Counted from the stretch's first letter, positions 23,432 through 34,999 are shown. The stretch: 64,000 nucleotides of DNA from Lepisosteus oculatus (GCF_040954835.1 NC_090714.1:6560501-6624500); one strand, 5' to 3'. Program-made: numbers and translations. The notes: generated from the letters alone by a model not told the origin.

Positions 23432-24580
23432 GGCGGCGGCTGCCGGGAGATCAGAGGGGTTTCGCAAGCGAGCGCACACAGTCGGGGGGAGGTGAAGACC
23501 TCAAACACGCAGCGGATAATTGCGTCTGGAACGCAGGTGTCACCTGCAGCGTTTTAAACGTGAGAATAAACGCTGCCCCACCCACCTTCTCTGATCGAGG
23601 TAGGCGCTGACGCTGAGATACTATTCAAATACTCCTGACAGAGCAGCAAAGCCGTAGATGTTGTCCGCTCACAAGTCACTGACATGCTCAGCATTTATTC
23701 CACATTTTTGTTTACCTATATAACGTTTTGTTTGATTGTCTGGTTTGGGGGGGTGAATGGAGTTGGATGTCCATCAGATTTGTTCCGAAAGGCACACGGA
23801 CTCCCAAACTAACTTCTTCAGCAAAGCCTTTCTTGAGGCGGGAGGAAACCGGAGCCCCAGCAATAAGCACAAATTCACGGAGGACATGCAAACTCCACTC
23901 AGACAGCGCCCCACTCCCGGGTCGGACCCGGGACCAAGAGCTGTGAGGCAGCAGCGCTAACTGCCACGCCGCCGTTCCCGACGCTACAAAGTCCAAATGC
24001 TGTAATATGCCCGGCGCGTCGCTGCTCCAAACTCTGCACGACAGACTAACACGCAAGAACAGAAACTGTAATATCGTGTCATCAGAGCAGATGGAAGTTT
24101 ATTCAACCGCCCGGATTTGTCATTCAAAAGCAATTCTATTGCAAAAGCACTGCGGGTTTTACCAAAAACACAAGGAAATTCGTTGTGTACATTACAGCAG
24201 TTCGGGGCATAATTTACGGCAGCATAAAAACCGAATTAAAGCTGCGTCGCCGTAAAGAGGGTTATTCCATGCAATAACAACGCAAATGTTACCTGAATAG
24301 CAGTATCACGAGCAGGATTATACTCCCTTCGTGTTAACTCCAGCCCGTCGTTCTGTCGGTACGGCGCCTTCTGAGGTTTGGAAGATGTTATTCGAGACCG
24401 AGGACAACCGTTACGTCATGTCTTTCGCGTTGCTTTCTGGTACTTGTAGTGTTTCACCAGAGCGGCTTATTGTTTTGTGACCTCACTACACACCAATGTT
24501 GATACTGCTCCTAATACTATTAGTAATACATAATGTATTTAATTGTGACTTTTCGAAGAGCATATAATTAATAATTATTA
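23432..24580 (-). promoter_or_regulatory. decr2: DECR2 upstream region with CpG-rich segments
   Basis: CpG is enriched at 23280-23560 and again at about 24330-24430, where the plus strand carries a CRE-like 'ttacgtcatg'. The promoter is expected here, but the start site cannot be placed. A fish repeat fragment at 23840-23976 sits between the two CpG-rich parts. Confidence 0.4.
23840..23976 (-). repeat. Dispersed fish repeat, fragment
   Basis: The minus strand contains 'ctgagtggagtttgcatgtc' and a head with 'gcgctgctgcctcacagct', matching a repeat class seen several times in the window (see 12475-12765). It lies upstream of DECR2. Boundaries are approximate. Confidence 0.45.
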
Positions 24581-24584
24581 TACA

Positions 24585-24682
24585 TATCCAGGTGGGGCTG
24601 CACGTTGGTGGTGGAGGGGAGTCCCCATTACCTGTAATGCGTTTTGAGTGGAGTGTCCAGAAAAGCGCTATATAAGTGTAAG

Positions 24683-24717
<35 letters not shown>
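24585..24717 (+). repeat. 5S-SINE 3' end with ATT microsatellite
   Basis: Only the 3' ~130 bases of the 5S-derived SINE remain, from 'ccaggtggggctgcac' through 'gcgctatataagtgtaagg', followed by about ten ATT units (24686-24717). A tRNA-derived SINE begins immediately afterwards. Confidence 0.8.
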
Positions 24718-24897
24718 GCTGCAGTGGTCAGGGCTCTAGCCTCTCAACTAGAAGGTTGTGGGTTCAAGTCCCAGGTGAGACGCTGCTGTTGTATCCTGTT
24801 GCACAGGGTATTTTGCCTGAATTGCTCCAGAAAAATACCCAGCGGTATCAATGAATGCAAATGTAAGTCGCTTTGAACACAAGGCTCTAACAAAATA
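24718..24897 (+). repeat. tRNA-derived SINE (V-SINE-like)
   Basis: The tRNA-like head has an A-box-like 'gcagtggtcagggctctagc' and a B box GGTTCAAGTCC at 24761-24771. The 3' part ends in 'tgtaagtcgctttgaacaca', close to the tail of vertebrate V-SINEs. It directly abuts the ATT end of the 5S-SINE fragment, so it appears inserted at, or templated from, that microsatellite. Confidence 0.7.
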
Positions 24898-25599
24898 TCT
24901 AGACTATATGCGAGTCTTCAGCTGCTCCTCGACTACGTAACTTGTTTGAGCAGAACCGACAGCACAACTGCGACTTGCTAACGGTAACGCGACACACCCA
25001 GCCAGGATATCAGACTTTTAATGAATACGTGTGACGTTTTGTATTAAACATCCCATAAATTTTTATACCACGGACTTTTTTTAAAAACCAAACCGTTCTA
25101 GCAGTGATATTATACATTGCAGCGTTCTCTTGTCAAAGCCATTGAAAATAGGAATCGTCAATAGGAATCTTCAGAACATCCGATTTTCCTCTGGGCTCTA
25201 TTTTAAAGCACTGTAGGCATGAAATCCATATGTAGCCGGCTTACAAAAGTCCCACACGGACAGAATTCACAAATCAAAAGTTCGTCCCAACATATTACAC
25301 GGCCCAAAAAATTCATCTCCTATCCCAGTATCTCCTTTTTTGACGGGGGTATGTCTAGCAATTTTGTCCACTGTGGGTCACTTTGGTGGGCCAGTATTGT
25401 AATATCTCACATGTATAATGGAGGATAGCCTGCAGCTCTTTCCCCCCAGCTGTAGTGGCTATGTTAATGTTTCTATTTACTGGGCTTCACGTTTGCATTC
25501 GATTCCTTTCATCGTCAGAAAGCCACTTGCTCAAGGCGAGAGCTGAGCAATCCGGATCCCATCCTAGTCCATACACAGGCTGGGATACTTACGGATGTT

Positions 25600-25750
25600 A
25601 GGACAATTTAGAGATGGGTATTAACCCTGCCAGCATGTCTCTGGGAGCTGGGAGGAGACCAGAGCACTTGGACAAAACCCACAGAAACAAAGAAGAAGAG
25701 CGAAAGAGACCATGCAGACTCCACACAGACAGACCAGAATCAAACAATGT
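25600..25750 (-). repeat. Dispersed fish repeat, fragment
   Basis: The minus strand carries 'gtgtggagtctgcatggtct' and 'gtccaagtgctctggtctcc', the middle of the fish repeat also seen near 12475, 29980 and 31236. It lies downstream of the NME4 transcript end. Confidence 0.4.
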
Positions 25751-25867
25751 TTGAATGTCCTTGGTTTGACAGGAGATCAAGGTGCTCAGGGCCTCGCAGG
25801 CCGATTTCACGCTAGAATAATGAAAGAGCAATAAAACAGGCCAGGCAAACAAGTACCACATACAGAG

Positions 25868-25873
25868 TTTATT
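25868..25873 (-). terminator. nme4: Candidate NME4 polyadenylation signal (AATAAA)
   Basis: The minus strand reads AATAAA about 660 bases past the NME4 stop. It is followed downstream by a GT- and T-rich stretch ('tgtggtacttgtttgcctgg'), the expected downstream element. Confidence 0.55.
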
Positions 25874-26531
25874 TTAAAACAACACAGTGAAGGCAAAGAC
25901 TGGGCTGCTTTGCACGGTTTCCTGATTTGGTACAATTAGGCCCTCAATAACTCCAGAGGGGTGGACTGGGTGTGTCAACATGAACCCGGTTTTCAGCTTC
26001 CCAGGGGTGAAGGAGTCGGGGTGGGGGGGGTGCATGTCTTTAGCTCCCGGATGCCGAGGCGGGGGATCCCTGAGCCCTCAGGAGCTGCCGGGATTTCAGG
26101 AAGGAGGATCATTCACGTCAACAGACACCCCTGACCTTTTTCCCCTCCTCTTTCATCTCTTCTGTAAGGAGGCGTACATAACCCCCAGATGTCCGACTGT
26201 AAGAACTGTCCTTGCTCTACATCTACACTTAAAAGCCAGGGTGGAAACTGCTGATCCCTATTTTGTGCTACAGGAGGATAGAGAGAGTGGGAGAGCTGGC
26301 GCGATCCCTGACCGCACTGGGAGAATCCAGCACGATACCGTTGTGCGTCTCCCCTGGGGCTTTGGCGATGGTTAGCTTCATAAGTCTTCTCACCAACCAG
26401 GGAAAAGTTTTTTTTTGGGGGGAGACAAGGGCTGCACCCCTGGGTGCAGATGGAGGTAGTAATGGTGCATCCTGTCTCCACACCCCCAGTCCCAGTCTCC
26501 TCCTCCCTTCACGGTCCTCCGCTGGTCTCTC

Positions 26532-26652
26532 TCACACCTGGTAGGTGCTGCTGTGGTCACAGGAGTCCCAGTCCATGAGGTCCTTCCTGCTGAACCACAG
26601 CTGGATCTCCCTCTGGGCGCCCTCCACAGAGTCACTGGCATGCACCACATTC
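26532..26652 (-). CDS. nme4: NME4 coding exon 5 (last)
   Basis: Encodes the active-site segment [18 protein letters not shown] and the C-terminal tail ending TYQV, then TGA. His172 is the phosphate carrier. Confidence 0.95.
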
Positions 26653-29600
26653 CTGAAGGACACACACCACAGGATGGGCCTGATGGGCAGCACTGCACCA
26701 GACAGACCTGACGCATGTTGGCACTAAACAAGGTGTCCCCATCCCACTGACACGGATCACATTGCAGACGCAAATAAGCAATCATCTTAGCCTTGCTTAC
26801 CTACATAGCCCGCAGACATATTGCCCATCACCTCTCAACTGGCGACCCACTGAAGCTCAGCAGGTGTGAGCCTGGAAGCTAGACTAGTGTCATCTGTGGC
26901 TACATCAGACATCAGATTGTAGTAAATGAGGTGCTGAGTTACCATAAACAGGAAGAGATCTCAGAGCCAATTAGCCTTACTATGGAACTGCTTTTCCTAC
27001 CAAACAGCAGTCTTGTTAAGTGTACTTAATATCAGCCAGTCCAGATTCTTGCAATGCATACATATGGACCTGAAGGCTGGAGAAAATCAGCGCTTAATAT
27101 CCCTCTGCCAAGTCCCGCTAATGTACAGAACGGGTCTTCTTAACAGGAAATGAACTTTGTTGACATATATACAATACATACACATGCGCTGCAGAGGACG
27201 TTCTCAAAATTCCTAACCAGTGTGAAGGCAGTTCACCAGCAGCCATATCACCCTGCAACTCACCATTGGCGGCCCACTGAAGCTCAGCAGGTGCAAGCCT
27301 GCTAGAAGAGGTGTTAGTGGGGCCAGCAGGGGGCACACACCCTGCGGTCTGTGTGGGTTCAAATGCCCCAGTATAGTGATGGGGACACTGGTGTGTGGGG
27401 AGTGTACTGGCGCACTATGGCTGCTGTCACATCATCCAGGTGGGGCTGCACACTGGTGGTGGTGGAGGGGATCCCCATTACCTGGAATTACTTTGAGTGG
27501 AGTTTCCAGAAAAGTGCTACATAAGGAAATATTATTATCACGTGATCTTTAGGCAGTCCACAATCGGCGACGATTAGAGACTACAAACTGTTGAAAAGAC
27601 CTGGGCTAATGCATAAACTCAAAGATCCGAGAATCACAGCATTTTATCTCAATGCTTCAAATTCTTCCTACAGTTTCACGCCATGCTAGAAAGACCAGGT
27701 ACAGCAGACGAGCAGAAAGGCGACCGACACCCTTCCATAACTTCACACCTTTAGCTTTTATACAACCCGTATGCGGAAGGTGTTGACCACTTCAAAGCAA
27801 ACTAAAAGGAGGAAGGCACCTGCTAATGTGTATACTGAAGTCCCCACGAACTGTCCCAGGATGAGCCTCTGCTGGGTTAGTGTCTCCTACCATGAGGCGG
27901 GACGTCCGGACTACGTTATGTCCTTCCCACACCTACCAGAGAAAGCACAAAACATGCTCGCTGAGCCTGAGGCATTGTGGAACCTGTAGCATGTCAATCA
28001 GGAAGTGGCTCGACGGTGGGCATGTCAGAAGAGCTCGGACACAGGCTTCGCATTCCCATCCTGCCTCAGAGCTTGTTGTGGCCATTGCCAATTCCAAACT
28101 GGAAGGGTGCAAAATGGAAAAAATAATCCCCGATTCCATTTAAAAAACAAACAAACAAGCAGTGACAGGGACACTATACTGTAAACAGGCGCCGTCCTTG
28201 GGATGAGATGTAAAACTGAGGTCCTGACTCTCTGTGGTCATTAAAAATCCCAGGGCGTTTCTCAAAAAGAGTAGGGGTGTAACCCCGGCGTCCTGACAAT
28301 AATTCCCATTGGTCTTTACCAATCATGGCCTCCTAATAATCCCCATCTCTGAACTGGCTTCATCACTCTGTTCTCCTCCCCACTGAGAGCTGATGTGCAG
28401 GGAGTGTACTGGCGCACTATGGCTGCCGTCACATCATCCAGGTGGGGCTGCACACTGGTGGTTGTGGAGGGGAGACCCCATTACCTGTAAAGTGCTTTGA
28501 CTGGAGTATCCAGAAAAGTGCTGTATAAGTGTAAGAAATTATAATTATAATGATTTCCATTTATTGAGATTGATTTCCATTTATTCCAATAATTGACCAC
28601 TCACCATGACCACTAGGGGCCCAGAGGTCATGTAGCGCAGCAGGTTGGGATAGAAGGGCTTCTTCTGGAGGTCACGGTAGTGCTGAGACAAGAGGTCATC
28701 AGAAGCCTAGTGACACAGGACACAGGAAAGGTCAGCACTCGCACTCCTGAATCTCTCCCCAGCCTGAGAACGCTGCAGGAACAATCCAACTTTGTCTGCA
28801 GCCAGGGCAGGACTCCTGTCATTACCTTCCTAATTTTGCACTGTTGCACGAGTGCACAATTTGGGGAATTTCTTTCCAAAAAAGGCTGCAAAAAGAAAGA
28901 CCCCAATAGGGACCTCCATGAGCCATTAGCACAACTAAAACAGGGCGCGAGACCCTGCATCCTCATTTACATCAATCATTTCTTTACTGTCCTTTAACTC
29001 ATTAAACCGGGTTCCTAACAATACCTCTAACCTACCACTTTTCCAAATCAGAACAGCATCTTCCACTGCAAGACTCTGAATGTGAAAAGATGCCTTTTTA
29101 AAGCTCTTTATCACCACCCCAATCATGACACTCTTTGGCCTTGAAATATCGCTCAGAAGATTCGACACGGGTGTTAATCGAAATGACGTGACATTCCAAT
29201 GACTTTGATCCAGCCAGTTCTGTATTTGTGCAGTTAGAAGACCGATTGATGTTTGATTGCTTAATGGACTCTGCTGCTAATATGTAAGTAAACGAAGATC
29301 TATTTTCCCCTGCTGTGTTGCCTCACCTTCAGCATCTTCAAGCCCACCAGTTTGAAGCCCCTTTGCTCAAAGCGCTGCATAATCTGGCCCACCAGGCGGC
29401 GCTGGACCCCGTCAGGCTTCACCGCAATCAGAGTGCGCTCTCTCACCCCTGCAATGCCTGGGAACACAGCACAGAGACAGTCCTCATCACTCATCAGGAG
29501 CTCTCTGGCAAAGGGTGGCAAAGACAGACCTGCCTGCACATCCATAAGAATAACTGCTTGCATACATCGAGAGTTCTTCACTCCAAAGCACATAAAATAT

Positions 29601-32600
29601 AGGAGAGCATCCCAAGTGAGAACCCACTTCACCCACCAGATTAGCACGTGACTTACCGCTAGGCTCATGGAACCTGACAGGAGGTACTTCTCTCAGTGAT
29701 GTCACTGATGTGTTTGAAAATTCAGAGAGCTCCCTAGCTGACTAATGTTAATACCTCCCCGAGCAGTCACAGTCAGCTAGTGACAAGTCTTCTACCAACA
29801 TCTGGATCATGGAGCTCAAGCTCAGCTCTCGGTGAATCACTATCGCCTTAACTGGCACCTTGACTGTCGAGCAACAAACAACTAACAGGCGAATCTTACA
29901 ATGGAGCTGATTTGAAGGCAACCATCACCCTGTTCCCCAAAGTAATGTTAGTATATGGAGAACACCTGATGATCCTGAAAATCCATCCATCTTCTAACCA
30001 CTGCATCAAATAGAGGGTCACTGGTGAGCCGGAGCCTATCCCAGTAAGAAATAAGTGCAAGGCAGGATACACTCCGGAAGGGATGCCAGTCCACCGCAGG
30101 GCATACACAGACACAAAAACGCACACACTCATAGCAGGGCCAGTTTCCCCAGGAGCCGATTAAACTAACCTACAGTCTGTGGACTGAGGGAGGAAACCCA
30201 CGAGAACATGCAAACTCCACGCAGACAGCACCCCGGGTCTGGAATTGAACGCAGGAGACAGCAATGCTAACCACTGCAACAACATGCCACCCAATTCTGA
30301 ATATTGCAGAGGATTGGAAAAAACAGCTGATCGTTAAATGGATCCATTAATGCAGTCATGCTGTGGTTGACTTATGTCATTTGTCATGTCCACATAGGTC
30401 CGGGACAGGGCGGAGGAGAGAGGGATCACGGGAGTATTGTTTCGCTGTTTTTAGCTGTTGGCCAGCCTGGCAGCTATGAGGTTTGAAAGATTCAAGGGAC
30501 AGCTTGATAACAGACTGCAGCAGACAAGGAGTACCCAGTAAGTGTTACTGTAAATAGAACAACCTTGAAGCAAAGCCTTTAACCGAGTCCACAGTGCGAA
30601 TCAACAGGGCCGCAGACCCGAGCCCAGGAGCGATTCAAGCTCGGACAGCTGGGTACCAGCAACAACACAACATCCGTGTTGATCTTGGAAACCAGCGGCT
30701 TCCTGTTTGAGCCGCCTGCCCGTTAATTTGAGAAGAAGAATTGGCTCAGGGCTAAAAATAGAGTGGAAAGAGTCAGGATTGGATACAGGGCAAGAGCAGA
30801 AACTAGAATGGCAGTAAGTGTTAGTTAATCTGGTTAGCTTGGCCTGGCCAGCTCAAGACAGGACAGAGGCCTGGGGACAGAAGCCCGTTCTGTTCGGAGA
30901 TAATTAGCGAGGCACGGCCAGCACATCCTCTCACTATCAGCTTATTAGCCCAATTGAATTAGGGGAACAGCCCTGTCCGCTGTCTGGGCGCTGCAGTGTA
31001 CCAGAGACAAGCACGCACACCTACCTCTCACCCCTGCCCTGCCACCTGATTCGCTGAACATCACATGACACAGGCAGCACCATCTTTTGAAGGCCACCCT
31101 ATCACTGGGCCTCACACTGCACTATCATCAATACATGAAGTCTGACGAAGCAGATGCAATCGAGCTACAAAGTACTAGTATTCAATGTAATTCACTAAGG
31201 GCAATATGTACTGCTTATGGTACAGAAACACACAGGGCTTGGTTCAATTCCAGTCCTGGGTGTGCTGTCTGTGTGGAGTTTGTATGTTCTCCCCTGGTCA
31301 ATATGGGTTTCCTTACACAGTCCAAACACATACCAGCAGGTTAATTAGCTTCCGGGAAAATTGGCCCTGGTGTGAGTGTGTGTCTGCCCTGCAATGGACT
31401 GGTGTCCCATCTAGGGTGTACCCTGCCTTGTGCCCACTGCTTGCCTGGATAGGCTCCGTTTCCCCTGCCACCCTGAATTAGAAAAAGCAAAGTAGATGGA
31501 TTAATGTTCAGCTTAGTAAACTACACTTTTTAGTCAAAAGATATCCCTGATATGTTTTAACCTGCTAAGGTTATTTGGTCATTTGGAACTTATTAAAGGG
31601 TGTACGTACTTCCATCCACAACAATCTTCATCTTATCAGGAAACAAAATTGTCTGTAGATCTCCACTTCATTTCACTGTCAATTTCTTTCAGCTATAAAG
31701 CCTGATGTTGGTGGCCTGGTGGTAAATGACTGTTCTACTGGGAAATAATCATGGAAAGATCATTTCTGAGCACCAGTTGCTGCCAAAGATGAAGTCATGG
31801 AAGCAGCAGAGGAGAACCAAGGTTTAAATAGAACAAGCAGAGCCTCTAGCTTTTGATAAAAGGGAAAAAAACTGCCCACCTCTGAGTGCTTGCCAGGGAA
31901 CCAAAGTCCCTCAAGTCTTGACTTGAAAGACTTCCGAATAAAACTCCCAAACAGCAAAATTTAGGTGACAGAATCTTTGTCTGATAAATGTTCGCTGTAC
32001 CATCTGCAGACCTGTTGTTTTGATCCAGTCATCCCTTGCCCTAAAACCTTAAGACTAACATGAAAACAATACAAAGAATCATTCCTAAAAGTCTTAGTTT
32101 TTTTTAACAGTTTCCGGACTCTTCCTAAAAAAGGCAACAAGCTCTTCTCTTCCGCATTCCTTTCAGTAAAAAAAACAAAACATTGAGGACTCCCAGAGGA
32201 AGCAGTAACTAGTCTTTCCCTCCTTCTCTAAAACGGGCCACCTTTCAGCTCCTACTGAATGGCCATTAGTCATCTTCCGAGGGCTGCAAGCACTGGCCTA
32301 CCGTAGCAACAGGCTTATTTCTGCCGAGAGATGAAAAATACAGCTAAATAAAAAGGAACTCCAAACAAGCAAACGTTCACTCATCCGCGCATTAGCGGGA
32401 ATCACAGAGTCGCGGGTGTCATGAGCCGCTGAGAATGGATTCTGCGACAGGCCTACAGGTCACTGCCACAGGCTGGGGGAGGGAGTGGGGACTGAATGGA
32501 GAGAGAGGGAGCAATTGTGGGCCTGCTGATATCACAACAGGCCCTGTGGTGTTGTGTAGGAGACAAGGGGGCTGCAGGACTAGATAAGACACAGGAGAGT

Positions 32601-34999
32601 CTCACAGATGAGCAGAACGACTTCCGCGACATCGTTACAAACCTGGCAGGCAACACTGGAAAACGAGAACACACATCAGCCCCGCCGGAAGGAATAGAAT
32701 CTTATCTGTCCCAGGAGGAGAACTTGAACAGCCCATCGGCCACTGGTGCGGGCAAATCAAGCTTCTCTTTGGTCTGTATCCACCACGAATACTGTTTAAT
32801 TTTCTATGGCCCACGGGGGCCCAACCAATTAAAACAAGTCTCCAGTAAACATCATAAAAGGCCCATGAATACACATTCTGGCAAATCCTAATTTTCACAG
32901 AGGAAGGCTGACTGAAGTCAATGAGTACGCATGGGGAGAGTTAATATTCGGACAGGCTCTCCAACACCGAGGCCGTTTCTTCTGCTGAGCATTCCCTCGC
33001 GGACATTTCCACACATTTTAAAATCACAGCTGGGATTTTACACCGTCAATTGACTTTTTGTGTACTACAAAACATGTTTATTGACGTTGTTTAAAACAAT
33101 GTACAACTTGACAACTTTCTCTTTAAACAGCCTTTATTTCTCCATTATGCTGCGCATTCCTTGATTTGTGGGATTACAGATATGTTTTGTGTCCCATCGT
33201 ATGAATGTCTGCACCACAAAATTCAGTAACACTGTTCCTCAACTTCAGTCTCCGTGGTCACTGGGCCATAGGCAACTGAATTCTAAAACGTACTTCATAA
33301 TTTTCGTTTCTTCCGTGGGCAGAAGGGAAACAATGTGCAAATAATTAGCCTTCAACTCGTTCCTTGTGACAAGTGACCAGAGGTGGTTGCAAACACATCA
33401 GAGGGATTAGTAAAGGCTTACTGAAGGAGAGGGTACACAGTGGGTTGCTAAGGGAACAGGCCCTCAGCAGTGGCTGCTGCCAAATACACTGAAATCCTGG
33501 ACACTCAGCTTTCCCTGCCTGCCCAGCTCTCACACACTGGGCACACGGGACAGCAGGACAGAGGGCAAAGAGGGGGGAGGACAGGTTAGACGCCCCCTGC
33601 CTGGTGCCAGGGAGGTAGGGCCCAGGGCTGCACGACTAGAGGGCAGCCCAGGGTGATCAGTGGCACAGGAGAGCTTACAGTCTTAGGTCTGCTTCCCCCT
33701 TTTAATGGTAATATAAGACTTCAGTTTTGCAGCTACAAATGAGCTGGAAATCGGTGTTCTGCTCCCGATTTTCCTTCCCGTTTTTTACAGGCTGGTGGAT
33801 CTGCAAGCCGGGGAAAACGTGACACCTTACTGGAAGACAGCTAGCCGGGCAATAGCTCCAGCTCGGAGGCGACTTCCCAGTACAAAGGCTGCGATCCCCG
33901 TTATCTGTCGAGTGTTTGTGCGGAAGGCCACTGAAAAGTAAATGAAGGGAGAGCTACTGGGGAGACACAGCAGCACAAAGTTAGTGCCCCAGCAGAAACC
34001 GTACAGCAGAAACCGTGCCGACCACCTGACGCCTCGTCCCATGTCGACCTCTAACTAATCTAACTCAATTTAATAATATTCAAAAGTCTATTTCGACACA
34101 CGAGAGACCCACTGATTTGTGTATCTAGATAACAATGGTAAAGAATTTGTTCCCAGATAATCTGGCTAGATAAAGGCTTATTCATTAACGTCGTCTTTAT
34201 CGTCCTCGGGTTTTTTTAAAGAGAAAAACGAAAGGACTGCGAGGACTTAAACTACTAAACCAATCCTGGGCGATCAGCTAAATGTTTATTCTATGAATTT
34301 TTTTCAGCCGGAAGTGATGTACGACAGCTACTAACCATTGGACGTCTCAATTTTTTAAAAAAACTTCTCGAAAAAAATAAAATGGCACCTCTGTAATGTG
34401 TCCCTTTAATTTTGGTAGAGTATTATTTAAAAGAAGCTCGCAGTACCGATCTGCACTTGGAAAATAAAATTAAAAACCTTGTTTATGACTTTACGTTTCT
34501 TTTGTTATGTTTGAGTACTTCGGATACAACCCACACCTAAAATATTTTTCCCCAGTCAGAGACCCACGGAATTGCAAATAAGAAAAGGCTTGTTTGAAAA
34601 ACGATAAACTAAGCGTTAGACGTCCAAAAAATCAGAATTTCTACTGCCTTTACACTTTTAAAAAATATTTAAAAAAATATTTAACAGAAAAACGCAGATC
34701 CACGCGTTTCAACAGCTACCCTACCCCTGTAGTTGGTAAACTTCAGGAATTTCAAGAATTCCCATGCATTAGCTGACAAACATACTTCACTTAAAAGTGA
34801 AATGTATTTCTGACAGGGCAACAGCCCACAAACCTGACGTGGTGCTGTAGCGCCTGGCGGAGCTGCAGCTGTCCGGACGGTAGCGAACTGTGGACGAAGC
34901 CCACGCCGGGTTACAGGTCTTTTTTCCCGTTTGGATTCCACACAGGCTGCGGTGACCCTGCACAAGTCCCCCGAGTACGCAGCGTTGAAACAGCACCAT
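26532..34999 (-). CDS. nme4: NME4, mitochondrial nucleoside diphosphate kinase (complete, 5 exons)
   Basis: NME4 transfers the gamma-phosphate between nucleoside di- and triphosphates in the mitochondrial intermembrane space and matrix side and binds cardiolipin. Coding exons: 34999-34834, 29448-29327, 28706-28605, 27932-27820, 26652-26532. They join in frame to 207 residues (human has 187). Residues 1-55 are rich in Arg, Ser and Cys without acidic clusters, as in a mitochondrial presequence. The kinase core starts [12 protein letters not shown] (58-69, Lys66 in the ATP site). The active site NVVHASDS is at 169-176 with catalytic His172. The Ala after His is as in human NME4, whereas other group I members have Gly. 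Synteny with DECR2 and RAB11FIP3 supports NME4 over NME3. The ATG at 34999 has a purine at -3 and G at +4; the only in-frame extension is from a TTG. Confidence 0.95.
26819..26876 (+). repeat. 5S-SINE head fragment
   Basis: A short piece contains 'actgaagctcagcaggtgtg' and 'gagcctgg', the 5S-like internal promoter part of the SINE found in full at 3677-4259. It lies in NME4 intron 4, antisense to the gene. Confidence 0.65.
27235..27540 (+). repeat. 5S-SINE with internal deletions, NME4 intron 4
   Basis: Head ('agccatatcaccctgcaact') and tail ('tggaattactttgagtgg ... gtgctacataagg') are present but much of the middle is missing. It lies antisense to NME4, between exons 4 and 5. Confidence 0.78.
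27820..27932 (-). CDS. nme4: NME4 coding exon 4
   Basis: Encodes residues 131-167, [18 protein letters not shown] through [12 protein letters not shown], including the Arg and Thr residues that contact phosphate. The acceptor is CTGGTAG and the donor GTGCCT. It is flanked on both sides by 5S-SINE copies. Confidence 0.93.
28161..28551 (+). repeat. 5S-SINE, 5'-truncated, NME4 intron 3
   Basis: Starts in the body ('agtgacagggacactatact') and continues to the tail 'cctgtaaagtgctttgactg ... gtgctgtataagtg'. It lies antisense to NME4, between exons 3 and 4, and ends only 54 bases before exon 3. Confidence 0.8.
28605..28706 (-). CDS. nme4: NME4 coding exon 3
   Basis: Encodes residues 97-130 with the [18 protein letters not shown] segment (the Kpn-loop-preceding helices) and [10 protein letters not shown]. 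Both ends are phase 0; the donor is GTGAGT. Confidence 0.95.
29327..29448 (-). CDS. nme4: NME4 coding exon 2
   Basis: Encodes residues 57-96, [18 protein letters not shown] to GLKMLK. It holds the first strand and the Lys of the nucleotide site. The acceptor is ATTGCAG and the donor GTGAGG. Confidence 0.95.
29980..30293 (-). repeat. Dispersed fish repeat, long copy
   Basis: On the minus strand it reads from a variable head ('gttgcagtggttagcattgc') through 'tgcgtggagtttgcatgttc', 'gtttcctccctcagtccaca' and 'cggtggactggcatccctt' to 'agatggatgg'. This order is typical of a repeat widespread in fish. The class is uncertain; the end in ATGG units suggests a LINE 3' end. Confidence 0.55.
31236..31502 (+). 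repeat. Dispersed fish repeat, plus-strand copy
   Basis: Same repeat as at 29980-30293 but on the plus strand: 'gtggagtttgtatgttctcc', 'tgcaatggactggtgtccca', 'ctgcttgcctggataggctc', ending 'aaagtagatgga'. Two inverted copies therefore lie about 950 bases apart inside NME4 intron 1. Confidence 0.55.
34834..34999 (-). CDS. nme4: NME4 coding exon 1 (presequence)
   Basis: Encodes residues 1-55, [15 protein letters not shown] to SARRYSTTS, a likely mitochondrial targeting sequence. The donor is TCAG followed by GTTTGT. The exon has no similarity to the kinase core, as in other vertebrate NME4 genes. Confidence 0.88.

Larger units (their letters stand above)
29449..34833 (-). other. nme4: NME4 intron 1
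   Basis: This 5.4-kb intron separates the presequence exon from the kinase exons. It holds two dispersed fish repeats (about 29980-30293, minus, and 31236-31502, plus). A GC-rich patch lies near 32340-32420. Otherwise I see no further exon, RNA gene or repeat I can name. Confidence 0.75.

Noticed and set aside
24718-24790. A functional tRNA gene
   Set aside because: The A- and B-box-like segments are there, but no cloverleaf with a normal acceptor stem can be drawn, and the sequence continues into a SINE tail.
26532-34999. NME3 instead of NME4
   Set aside because: The active site reads NVVHASDS with Ala after His, as in NME4, the first exon is a mitochondrial-type presequence, and the neighbours are those of NME4.
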